The translations under genes were made by a program, and so were the position numbers. A stretch of 64,000 nucleotides of DNA from Blastomyces gilchristii SLH14081 (lineage: Eukaryota; Ascomycota; Eurotiomycetes; Onygenales; Ajellomycetaceae): the NCBI RefSeq assembly GCF_000003855.2, contig NW_003101678.1:3971861-4035860 (forward strand). Reading direction: 5' to 3'. Every line of letters begins with the position of its first letter. Position 1 is the stretch's first letter. Below, in pieces: positions 25,501-35,959 of the stretch. The notes beneath the pieces were generated by a model, which saw only the letters and a list, made by a program, of their open reading frames with translations, had not been told where the DNA came from and made no database searches.

Positions 25501-25908
25501 CTCATAGATATCATTCTCATTTAATCTTACTGTAAATGAGAACATGCAGTCAGAAGATATAATCAACATAGCATGATTATTCTCATATATCAACTGCTTA
25601 TAGATATAATTCTGACATACAAGCTTACTCATACTTATGAGATTCACTTCTAACTTTGAGATATAGTGAACATTATTTAACAGTATATTCACTTCTTTCA
25701 CTGAAATCTTTGTATCTTCTATAGCTGTAGTGAGAACTACTGTTCTGTCTGTCATTTTCAACATCACTTTCATCTTCTGAGGTTTTGCCATGATAAGATC
25801 CCTGTGGGATGTGACATGAGTGCCTGATTCAGAGTCTAGAATCCAGGTATCTTTTTCTGTCTGATCACTCACATAGGCCTTTTCTTTGATGCAAAATACT
25901 TGTTTCAT
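22600..25908 (-). pseudogene. Copia-1 pol: protease, integrase, RT, RNase H, decayed
   Basis: From right to left. Protease (25908-25420, 162 open residues) has TWILDSESGTHVTSHRDL, the Copia W-I-L-D-S-G-A-T-x-H motif with the Gly after Ser changed to Glu. Integrase N-terminal HERLAHINVKKLEHL follows near 25340, and the core extends to about 24600. RT near 24000-23300 has LPQNEMIYIQLLTGVKH, a YLILYIDNC block where YVDD is expected, and the conserved LAVTQSCYIEEILEHFSMNK. RNase H ends with TEAEYITASKTAYEII, VDNKGAIDLAKR and EIRYHILRDLIEKEEIMIEH, then STVNIADRLIKPLAKPAFE near 22650. Trp codons are mostly TGA. Confidence 0.9.
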
Positions 25909-25999
25909 GACATTGTGAACAGGAGCAGCATCTGTATTTTCTGCATTCTTGTCTTTATCCTTGTTTCTATTGATATTGAAGTTTAAAGAATGTTTCTCA

Positions 26000-27255
26000 G
26001 AGTATTTCTTTCAACAGTCAGTCTAAATATGATCAATCTTTTGACAATGATAGCAGGTCCTCGCATCATTACCTCTACATTCAGGTTTGGATTCAGTGTT
26101 CTTATCCTTGTCATTTTCTTTGTCCTTGTCTTTCTTATCCTTGTCTTGGGCGTTATTCGCGGGATTTTTCATGGATTCAGTACTACTATTTTTCACAGTA
26201 GAAAGATATAGAAGTATGTCACAGTATAATCTCATAAAGTCATCTTCTAAAGATCTTGAATTGTTCTTATTAATCTGGTTCATTCTATTCTTTATGAAGA
26301 ATGCTCAATCTCTATTGACTTCTGTCAGTAATCTATCAAAAAACATGATATCTTTAATCTTATATCTCAGATGAATATAATCAGTTCTGATGACAATTAA
26401 TTATTCAATGAAAGCTCTGTCAGATTCTTTGCTTTTAAAGATTATTTCAATAAGCTCTTTAAATAAACAAGTTCTGTATACAGCAGGTCTCTTGAAAAAG
26501 TTATTCTCTATGATAGTTCATAGAGTATAAGCTGATAATTTGAACTTCTTGAGTATAGTGAAATGAGCCTTAGCCTGCAGAGTAATTGCAGATTACATGT
26601 AATTATATAATCAAAGATTGCATTCTTTTCAGAAATATTGCATGTTCATAGTGACATTCTCATTAAGACTATTATCTTCAAGAATATCATCAGTTTCAGA
26701 CTGTTCTGCAGTCAAAAGAATTTCCTCTCTTCACATTGAGTAGTTAATGAATTCAGTGAGAACTATTGATCTTTTCATGAGTCTTACTTAACTTCTGAAT
26801 TCTTTGAGAACTTTCATTATAACAGATGTCTTCTCTATCTATTGAAGATATTCTGTCAGATTCACTCTTATCTTATTACTTACAAGAGTCTCATCTCTAC
26901 TGATCTTCATTCACTCAATCTCATGCTGAAGTCTTGCAATTTCAAGTCTTATATGAGTCTTCTCACTTACTGAGCTATTGTCATTTTAGTCACTTAAGCT
27001 CTCTGCATTGTCTGACATCTCACTGATATCTTCAATCAGGTCTTTGTATTCATTGTTGAACTTATCAGACTGTTCTTTCATCATCATGTCATTCATCTTA
27101 TAAGTCTCTGAGACAGTCACTTTTCAGTTCATTGCAGGTGTTAGTAAGCTCACACTCAATTCTTCTTATGCTTCAGATGTTTGTGAATTTCTTCTTCTAT
27201 ATATTAACATGAAATTCTTCATTAAGTCAGGCTTTCCACCTGATCTCAGGTTCAT
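26000..27255 (-). pseudogene. Copia-1 gag, decayed
   Basis: Starts MMNLRSGGKPDLMKNFM near 27254 on the minus strand. The middle is Glu/Lys-rich and probably helical (EIARLQHEIE). The C-terminal part (26283-26023) is a highly charged KDKDKKDKDKENDKDKNTES linker followed by the zinc knuckle CYHCQKIDHI-x-C near 26040. Gag forms the virus-like particle in Copia elements. Stops interrupt the first two-thirds. Confidence 0.82.
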
Positions 27256-27344
27256 CATGAGTTCAATTAATCAATAAATCATCTAGGCATGCCTGTAATA
27301 ACGTGTGAAGATGTCTATTTAGCATGTTGTTACGGTTATTCATT

Positions 27345-27366
27345 GCTTGCGTAGAGCTTCATAACC
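27345..27366 (-). other. Copia-1 primer-binding site, half-tRNA type
   Basis: Directly after the 5' LTR the minus strand reads GGTTATGAAGCTCTACGC. This closely resembles the complement of the anticodon loop and 5' half of initiator tRNA-Met (GGTTATGAGCCCTGCGC) with one extra A and C-to-T/G-to-A changes. Drosophila copia and yeast Ty5 prime from an internal cut of this tRNA. The tRNA sequence is from memory, so this is inference. Confidence 0.55.
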
Positions 27367-27478
27367 TCTTGAAGAATAATGTTATTGTGTTGTGTGTGTG
27401 TAATCTATCTACGCGAGTTACACTAAATGAATAGATTGAAGTGGCATGTGACTAGAGTAGGTGTAGTAATCACCAATA
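27367..27478 (-). repeat. Copia-1 5' LTR (112 bp)
   Basis: Pairs with 22268-22379 at identical length. In coding orientation it starts TATTGGTGATTAC (TGTTGG in the partner). CACGTG of the partner is CATGTG here, a CpG loss. Confidence 0.88.
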
Positions 27479-27483
27479 TAATC

Positions 27484-29862
27484 AATAGCAGTGATTATTC
27501 ATTGATTTCTCTTTAATATTTGTGATAATATGTCTATGAGATTCATCTCTCATTATTTGAACAGTTGTATTGTACAGTTTATCTGATATTATACTTTCTC
27601 ATGTTCTAATCCTTTCTTAGATTCTTTCACAACCTGGTAATTCAAACACTTGTAAGTGTACATCTGAATATTCTCAGTCATGCTTAATCAGTATACTCTT
27701 GATCTGAGTACACTCATGAGTTCAGAGCTTTCTAAGTGACTGAATTCCTTGTGCATGTAAGTCACTAAGTCACATCTAAATGAATGTTCTAGATAGAGAG
27801 CTTCTGTATATTCTAGATCATGATAAAGCATAACATTGTTTTTCAATTTTCTCAGCTTGAAGTTTGAAAGCATCTCTTCTACTACTTTCACAAAATGCTT
27901 ATTATTCAATATCTTGCTGTTCTTCAAGTGAGAGATCATTATATTCACTTATTCTGATTCCTTGCATTCTCTCAGCATATTTAATACAAACTTCTCTTAT
28001 ATCTGATTCACAGAATTCTCACTCATGAAATTGAGTCTGTAACTGATTGCATCAGATATCACAGTGTCTGATTTCTTTCAGTATTTAATATGAAGATCAT
28101 ATACTTGAAACTCTGAGATTTAATATACTAAGTATTTAAAAGATTTTGTTGTTAATTGTAGATAGATAAGACTTTTATAATTCATGATCACTGTTGTTGT
28201 ATGTCTGATGTCAATATATCTATCTTATAACATCAGTGTATACTTGATTGCTAGCAATTTCTTTTCATACACTGAATAATTGAGCTCAGTGTCTGATAGT
28301 TTTCTATTATTATATATCACTGAGTACAGCTTGCTGTTCTTACTTATCTGTAGAAGAGTGTCTCTGATAGCTCATTCAGATGTATTCATCTCAATATAGA
28401 AAGATTTATCACAATCTGATTGAATAAGCACTGAGAATATTATTACATGTTTTCTCAGTGTGAGAAAAGTCTCTTTGCACACAGCATTTCAGATGATTGA
28501 ATGAAACTTCTTCTTTCACAGATTTATATCTGTTTCTCTTAAGAGATCTGAGAGTGATGCAGATATTCATATGAAATCCTTGATGAATCTGCAGTAATAT
28601 AAGATCAACTCAAGAAACTGTTATATATGATGTATATTTCTCAGCTGCAGTCAATTTGCTATGACATTCAATTTCTCTGAAATGAGGTGTATACAGTCAT
28701 CACTCACTACATATTCTATGAACTTTAACTCTTCTATTTCAAACACACACTTTGTTGATTTAATATAGAGCTTATACTCTGTCAGAGTTATAAGCACTTC
28801 ATTGAGATGCTTCAGATATTTATCATATAAGTTTGAAAAGACTAGAATGTCATAAAGATATATGAGATATGAGGTTTTATTCTGTTTATAAAGAATTATA
28901 TTCATCATCATTTGAAAGATGACAGACACATTTGTTAGACTGAATGACATTGTCAGAAATTCAAACTTCTCTCATTGTATATTAAATGAAGTTTACAGAA
29001 CTGATAGTTTGTCTATACAGATCTGTCAGTATTCTGAGAGAAGATCAATCTTTGATAGATATCAGGCATTTTCAATTATATTCAACTGTTATTGAATTCA
29101 TGGCAGTGAATATTCATTCTTGATCACAAGCTTGTTGAGTGCTTAATAATTGATACACATTTACTACTTCTCATCTGTCTTTTTCACAAATAGAACTGGA
29201 AAGCCTCACATACTTGATGAGAATTGTATGAGACTATGTTCTAGAAGATCTGTAATCTGATGCTTCTGTTCTTCAAGATGCATTTGTGACAGAGAATATG
29301 CATTCTGATTGACTAGTTTTGCATCTCTCATGTCAATCTCATGTACAAATCCTCATTCTGACAGCAATTTCAGTGAGAGATCTGTTCAGAAGATCTTTTC
29401 ATACTTCTTCAGAAGCTTCTTTATACACTTGTTCTTCTGCATATTCTTTATCTTGATTTTCTCTGCTTCTGAGTCTCATATAACATACAGAATGCTTTCA
29501 GATGAGATCTTATAAATTATTCTCTTTGCTTATTAATGTATAAGCAGAATTAATCCTTCTATATCAGAGACATGAAATGTTCTTCTCATATCAGTTAATA
29601 GAATTGTATGAATCATTTTCTTTTTATCAGTCAACTGCATATGACATGTATGTCATTGAATCTGCAGATTGAACCTTTGAAATCAATCAAGTTCAAGAAT
29701 AAGATTGTATTTCATATTCCGCAGCTCTCACATTCAAATATAGCAAGATTATTCTTTGAAGTGCAAGAGAACTCTTACTCTTACAGATAATATCAAATAT
29801 CAGTTATCAGATAATCTTATGCATTGAGAATTCTTCACTCAGTGAACCTCTTTTAGTCTTCA
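27484..29862 (-). pseudogene. K3 pol: RT, RNase H and integrase N-terminal half, decayed
   Basis: On the minus strand from 29862: protease/RT leader, then RT at 28950-28651 (MSFSLTNVSVIFQMMMNIIL, then YLYDILVFSNLYDKYLKHLN). The first catalytic Asp of Y-x-D-D is Tyr here. RNase H follows around 28100-28500 and the integrase zinc region at 27948-27688 (HKEFSHLESSELMSVLRSRV). The same order and residues occur in K2 13100-14700. The piece stops at the Copia-1 insertion. Confidence 0.87.
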
Positions 29863-30171
29863 TGTAAGAGGCCTACGCCGAATAGATCGGTATTATATTG
29901 ATAGGTCTTATATAACAAAGAGAAAAACATTAGAGAAGGAAAGAGAGAGAAAGTGTGAGAATTGACAATCAGAGTGAATATTTATATGTGTATGTGATGA
30001 TGTACATAGTAAGGCTTTGAGGCAGAAGAATCTATACGTGATCATGGCAGCTGAGGATCAGTGATTGAGAATAGCTGAGAATCAGAGTGTATGTGTTTAA
30101 GAATGAAGTGATTGAAATCTGTGAAGTGTAATACAATAGTCTATATAATTGATCAGACACAGCTCATCACA
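29863..30171 (-). repeat. G4 3' LTR (309 bp)
   Basis: The outer edge on the left keeps GCCTACGCCGAATAGATCGG; the internal-facing end at 30171 has lost CpG (CACAGCTC where others have CGCAGTTC or CGGGCTGCG). Confidence 0.9.
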
Positions 30172-31556
30172 TTAGTCTTCTTCTTCCAGAAGTAGTTCTC
30201 ATCAGTCAAGAGCTACTGTTTCAGATAATGCAGAACTCAGAGTTCAGGTCAGTTAATTATAGCTGATTCATTTCATAAGATATTGTCAGTCACGGCTGTG
30301 TGATCTCTCATTGAGAATATCTTCAATCTCTCACTCAAGCTTATTATCTTCTTCTATGATCCCTGGTGATTGTCAGTCAGAAGTCAGTTGAAAAGGAAAC
30401 AGATCAGTGATAGCATGATGAAGTAAGCTTATATGAAAGATATCATGAATCTCTGATAATATGTCAAGATGATAGTTATGACTATCTAGAACTTCTATTA
30501 CTTTATACCTGATATGGCAGTAATCTAGTGTATAAGATGAATGTGTGATTTATATATTCTTAAGATTTAATCATATCAGATCTTCTATCTTATATTGTTC
30601 AGTGAGATCTCACTAAACATTGATTTAATCTTCTTACTTCTGTTTAGTACTTATTATGAAGACTTCTGTTCAATCATGAGTGTCTCAGAGGTTTATTACT
30701 ATATTATCAGTGATCTGAATTGAACTGCAGAGATTCAGTGTGAACTGTGTAATCTCTAGAAGATCTAACATCTTCATATAATAACTATGTGTAAGAAAGA
30801 ACAGACTTATATCTATTGAAACAGCATCTCAACTATTGATAGTAATCTCTGCATATAGAAGAAGATTATATCAATCATCTTATAAATAGTTGCAGAACTT
30901 ATAAAGATAATTCTCTATAATTTGAATTGTTCATTCTGATGCATCATCAGTCTCAGAGTGATATACAGTTGATAAACAGTATATAATCTTAAGAACTTGA
31001 CAGATTCTTGTTCAGAGAGTACTCATGAATTGATAGCTCTGATCTGATACTATAGATCTTAGTAATTCATACATTCAATAGAACAGACTTCTTAGAAAAG
31101 CGTCAGTGACTTGTTCAGTAGTCATCTTATCACAGAGTTTCAATATTATATTCTTACTCAATCAGTTTATGATGATCAGAATGTTTCTACAGCTCTTACT
31201 CTCAGGGAGATTAATAGTGAAGTCAATTATTGCATCTCACTAGATTTTATTAGAGATATTGAGTAGTTTCAGCAGGTCTTTTCTACAGTTCTTTCACAAG
31301 ATAATGAAAGAACAGCAGTTGCAGTTTCAGATAAAGTGTCTGATACTGTTTAATATCTCAGATTAATAGAACTCTCAGAAGATCATTCTATACAGTTATT
31401 CACAGTCTGAATAGTTAGTTATACATGAGTCATACATCTCTTGCATTATCTGAGTATGTAAGAGTTCAGAGTGAGAGACTCAGCATTATTTACAAAATTA
31501 TAGAGTGTTATTATTATTGATTGAATATTCTGAGATATCAGTTCTTACACAAATTA
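30172..31556 (-). pseudogene. G4 integrase and chromodomain, decayed
   Basis: On the minus strand the region mirrors G1 19400-20750: integrase zinc and core remnants (31500-30800), then the DVFH-x-S-L-L block near 30440 and the E-E-D-N-E-L chromodomain near 30350-30240. Many stops. It supplies the orientation of G4. Confidence 0.8.
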
Positions 31557-31576
31557 TTATTATTATTATTCTTCAA
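31557..31576 (-). repeat. LINE-1 (AAT)n 3' tail
   Basis: Six to seven TTA/ATT units on the plus strand at the junction with G4, i.e. an AAT tail at the LINE 3' end. The SINE at 40514-40899 has the same kind of tail. Confidence 0.75.
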
Positions 31577-31929
31577 TTATAGATGTATGCAGTCAGAGAC
31601 TATGACATCTACCTGAGAACTTTTAGTTCTCAGGGATTTTCCTATATCTGTAAAGTTAACTATTATACATTCATCAATTTCAGATATGCAAAATCAGAAA
31701 ATTCGAGCTCAGAATACAAAAACTGTTTACAAATTGCAGTGTTTTAACATCTTCTGATACTTTGAAATCATTTGACAATATCATGACAAAGGAAAAGAGA
31801 ACACAGTCTTAAAGATAGACACAGTAAATAGATAGATAGAAAGGAATTGAAAGGAAAAGATAAAGTAAAGAGAGACTGTAACAAAACAAATTATTAAAAG
31901 ATAGTATATAGCTGTTTTAACAGACTATA

Positions 31930-34900
31930 TCTGATTGATTTCCTCCTCTTCATATTCAGATATTTCTGAATTTAGTCATTTTCTTATAGCTGCTTGAGTT
32001 TCTGATAGAAAGTCTATTAAGTACTTAATTCCTGTCTCAGTTGAGAATAAGAATCTCATATTTAATTGATTTAGATCATACTTCTCTTTCAATCTGACTC
32101 TGAGACTATTGTATAATGCACAGTGTATTACAATATACTCAGAATTCTCATTTGCATTGCAGAATGAGCATTCTATTGAGTTAAATCTATCATCAAATCT
32201 TTGTATATAAGATTTGAAATAGCCATGTCCTAGTTTCAGCTGTATTATAGATGAGAATATTTTCTTTTTACATTTAATTGAACAAGATTTTCACTTGGGT
32301 TTTATTTCAAATCTTGAATAATGTATACTCTTCTTTTGTTTCTGCCAGCTTTCATTTCACTTGTCTAAACAAGATTCTTTTATTTTTCTCTTTATAAAAG
32401 ATCAGGAAATAATTTTTTGAATAGATCTGCTTAATTCTGCACTCTTTTTTGCAGCTGAATCAGCCAATTCATTGCCATGAATATTCATATGAGCAGGAAC
32501 TCAGTGCAGATGAATTATCAGCTTTGATATTCTTCTCTTTTGAATTTTCAAAACAGAGTTTAAGATCAGTTAAAGATGCATTTGACTATTATGAATCTGA
32601 CTATTTCTAAGTCTTTTTAAAGCAGCTTGACTATCAGAGAATATTCATATCTCTTTCAAACTATTTCCTCCTTTATAAGATTTTATTTCAATGAGTTTGA
32701 AAGCTTTCACTATTACAAATAGTTCAGCATCAAAGACTTCAGATTCACAGCCTAAATTTCAGAAATCTGAGATAAAATTGATATTATCTTCAGTATAAGC
32801 AATGCCTGCGCCTAATCTATTTAAATTCTCATTTTTTGAGTCATCTGAATAAATCAGAATAGAGTCTTTTATATTGATTGTAGAAATTCTCTTCAAATGC
32901 TGTTCATATTCTTTCTCTTTAGATAGTTCACTTATTTACAAGTCTATAAGAGATTCAAGCTTTTCTCTTCAGAGAGATAACTTCTCATGAGCAACTTTTT
33001 CAACATTTAAAGAAGAAAATTGATTTTTAATCAGAGAGTATAGTCTGTACAGTTGAGAAGATATTTTCTTTGAAGAATTATTTTCATTTCAATTAAGAAA
33101 TCTATTTCAATTCAGTTCATTTTCAGAGTGAATTAATGAAAATGAAGAAGAGACTCTTTCTCTGCTTATATAATTTGAGCTCATCTTTATAACTCTCAGA
33201 GCATAGTTCATACAGGCCTTTTCAAATCTAATAGCAGAAGAAGGAATTGAAGCTTCAATTTTCATTGCTTTAATAGAAGATAATTTGAATACTCTCAGAA
33301 TTCTTCTCAAGACTCTGTTTTACAGACTTTAAAAGAGTTCAGTGAAATTCTCTTGATTATTTCATCAAATGTGAACTTTATTATCAGCTACTGATGTAAT
33401 ACAGGCTATATATAACTGTCTCATAGTCTGAAAGAATAGACCTCTCTCTGTATTTGATAGTCTGATTATGTTATTTAATAGTCTTACTGCCTTGACAGTT
33501 CTTTGTTGAATGTGATATTTAAAATTCAACTTGAAGTTTAATTATACTTCTAATCATTTGATATTTACACTGGGTTTAATCTCTCTATTTAAAAGAGTTA
33601 GAGATAGTTCTTTCTCATTGAATTTAGAAAAGAAATGAATTAACTCAGTTTTATTCATATTAAATTGAATTTGATTAATATCTGCTCTAATAAAGAGTTT
33701 CTTTACAGCTTCTTCAATCACTTTCAAATTCTCTTTGATAGTTTTTGAGCTGTAGACTAGATCAATATCATTCACATAACTCAGAGATTGCACTATTCTC
33801 ATATTTCTATTTTTGAATACATATGCAGTGTATATTACAAATAAAATGAGTGAGATTAAAGATTCTTACAGTACTTCTATTTTTATCTCAGTCTTATCTT
33901 ATTTCATTTCATCAAAGAAAAGTTGTATAATTCTTTTAGATATAAAACAGTTAACTCATTTTATTAGAAAAAGTGACAGTTTTAACATCTTCAAAGTCTG
34001 AATTAACTTTGACTTTGAAACATGATCAAATGCTTCTTTTATATCAATAAAAACTGCAGTTGAGATCAGATCTTCATGCTTTGCTATTTGAATATTATAA
34101 ACAAGTGAGAGAACAGTGTTAATTACAGAATACTGTTTTCTATCTCTCATTTATTCACTGAATAAAAGAGAATTACTGATCAAGCTTATAAAAGATAGTT
34201 GAGTAGCTATTATCTTTTCTAAAACCTTTTCTAAACAGTTCAATAGAGATATTACTCTATATGACTTGAGAATTGAAGTTTTTCTATTAGATTTTACAAG
34301 AATCACTTCAGTGACTTCTCTTCAACATTCAGAATGATATTCATTTTTCAAGAGATTGAAAAACAGCTCAAAATATTCATTCTTTAAGTAGAAGTATGTA
34401 TTTTGAATAATTAAGTAATTAATTGAATCAGGCCCTGCAGCAGTTTTAACTGAACTTGAGAAGATAGCTGACTCTAATTCATCTTGAGTAAGATCAGGCC
34501 AGTCCCAGTCATTTTTATCAATATAGTTAAGAAGTGATATATTCTCTTCCTCTGAATCTGAATCTGATAAGTTTTGAAAGAGAGTTCTTATAAAAGCTTA
34601 ACATTTTTTCTTAAAAGAGTTTGCTGTATATGATTCATTCTGAAACTTATATTCTAAGAGTGAAAGATTTGCTACACTTCTTGTTTTAGTATAGTTAAAA
34701 GCTTTAAAAACTTTCTTTTCTTATGCTTCTTCAAGAAATTTATTCCAGCAGTCTGTTTTAGCTCTTTTAATATCTGAAAAATATTCATTTCTGACAGCTT
34801 TGAACTCTTTATCAGAAATTATATCATTCTTTCAATCTCTTCTAACAGTAGTCAATTGTTTTCTTTTAGATGTGATATTCTCATTTTATCAAGATTTTGA

Positions 34901-35885
34901 ATACTCAGAAGACTTTCACTTTGAAATATTATCTTTAACACTTGCTAGAATAATAGATGTAATGAGCTTCACTCTATTCTCAAGTATTTCATTTGAGATA
35001 TCTTGATCAGAATTTCAATATAGCTCACTCTGTCTTTCAGATTTTAACAGTTTTATGCTTTCTTCAACTCTCTTTCAGTCAGCTTTTTCAAAGTTAAATG
35101 AATTAGAGAGAAGAGGATTTTCACTCATTTATTTCTCACTCAGTTCAATATTAAATTGAATAATCTCATGATCTGATTCTGATGTCTCATTTCAATCAAT
35201 AAATCAGTTTACAAGTCTTTTTTTCATTAGATTTTATGATATGAAGATTAGATCTATAATAGATTTCTGTTTCATGTCTTTTCTAAAGAATGTTTGTTGA
35301 TCAGACTTGTTAACTAAATCTATTGAATGCTCAAAGATTCATTCAATCAGATTATCAGCTCTTACTGCTCTTTTACATTCTGAATTTCATCAGAGATGAT
35401 GTGCATTGAAATCTTCTATAATTATAGAGTTTCTTGATGAAGTTATATTCAGAAACTCTCTATTAATTGTTCAGATGTTATTATTTTTCTTTAATAACTT
35501 TTCATTATAGATATTTATAAGCTGTATAGTATCAAACTCATTCTCTTTATCTATAGTATCACTCACCAGAATATCAGAGTCAGACATGATATCAAATCTT
35601 AGATTAAATTAATATCTTGATCTCTTTCTTTCATAGATCACTACTCTTGACTTTATCTCAGACTTTTGAGGTATAAAGCAGTAGTAGCTTGAATGAGAAA
35701 TGACATATTTTTGCTCAGCATTAAAATTCAGCTTCTGAAGCAGTATAAAATCAACTTTTTATTCAAATGCAATTTGAAGATAGAAATAAATACAATTTGA
35801 GTTTCTATTCACATTATTTTAAATAAATGTGATTTTTGAAGAGTTTTTAAACTTTTTTTGTTGTTTTTATTGTATATTCATATTA
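31930..35885 (-). pseudogene. LINE-1 ORF2: endonuclease, reverse transcriptase, RNase H, decayed
   Basis: Starts near ATGAATATACAATAA (35882). The endonuclease shows IEDFNAHHLW (GDFNAHH family motif, about 35420) and SESDHEIIQF (SDH catalytic block, about 35180). RT shows KTAAGPDSINYLI, SYRVISLLNCLEKVLEKIIA, STAVFIDIKEAFDHVSKSKL (34050 region) and YVNDIDLVYSS at about 33775, where the catalytic box is normally YADD, so one Asp is Asn. RNase H shows GCESEVFDAELFVIVKAFKL, IFSDSQAALK and HMNIHGNELADSAAKK (about 32480). A final Cys/His block CSFCNANENSEYIVIHC (about 32160) is typical of this clade. Stops are frequent, mostly TGA. Confidence 0.9.
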
Positions 35886-35959
35886 AAAGAGAGTAGAGTA
35901 GAATCTAATCACTATTATCAGATAGTAGATTATAACTATTCTGAAAAGTAGGAATCTCA

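Larger units (their letters stand above)
22268..27478 (-). mobile_element. Copia-1: complete Ty1/Copia element
   Basis: Identical-length 112 bp LTRs (22268-22379 and 27367-27478) are flanked by TAATC (22263-22267 and 27479-27483). The interrupted sequence is K3 integrase; K1 at 53265-53290 shows the uninterrupted form. Coding order on the minus strand is gag, protease, integrase, RT, RNase H, the Copia order. PPT and PBS are both recognisable. Coding regions carry many stops; LTRs and flanking untranslated parts are less decayed. Confidence 0.93.
4527..29862 (-). mobile_element. K3: family K Ty3/Gypsy element, minus strand, interrupted three times
   Basis: Coding direction is right to left. 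The visible pieces are the 3' LTR and 3' region (4527-7106), the integrase end (21060-22262), then integrase, RNase H, reverse transcriptase and upstream sequence (27484-29862). G1 (7107-21059), Copia-1 (22268-27478) and G4 (from 29863) interrupt it. Continuity is shown by comparison with uninterrupted K1: K1 52000-52060 spans the G1 site, K1 53260-53300 spans the Copia-1 site and K1 55615-55680 spans the G4 site. Its gag and 5' LTR are not found in the window. It sits in the Copia remnant at 3955-4526. Confidence 0.85.
29863..31556 (-). mobile_element. G4: family G element, 3' part only
   Basis: 3' LTR at 29863-30171 (309 bp; TGTAAGAGGCCTACGCCG on the plus strand, ending CATCACA) followed leftward-coding by the chromodomain and integrase region up to 31556, where LINE-1 interrupts it. 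Comparison with G2 43424-44790 shows collinearity to about 31550. The rest of G4 and its 5' LTR are not seen anywhere to the right in the window. The left junction falls in K3, possibly after CTTCA; the second copy of that duplication is not available. Confidence 0.85.

Noticed and set aside
26087..26374. Plus-strand 95-residue Ser/Leu-rich ORF that looks like a membrane protein
   Set aside because: It is the shadow of the Lys/Asp-rich linker of Copia-1 gag on the minus strand.
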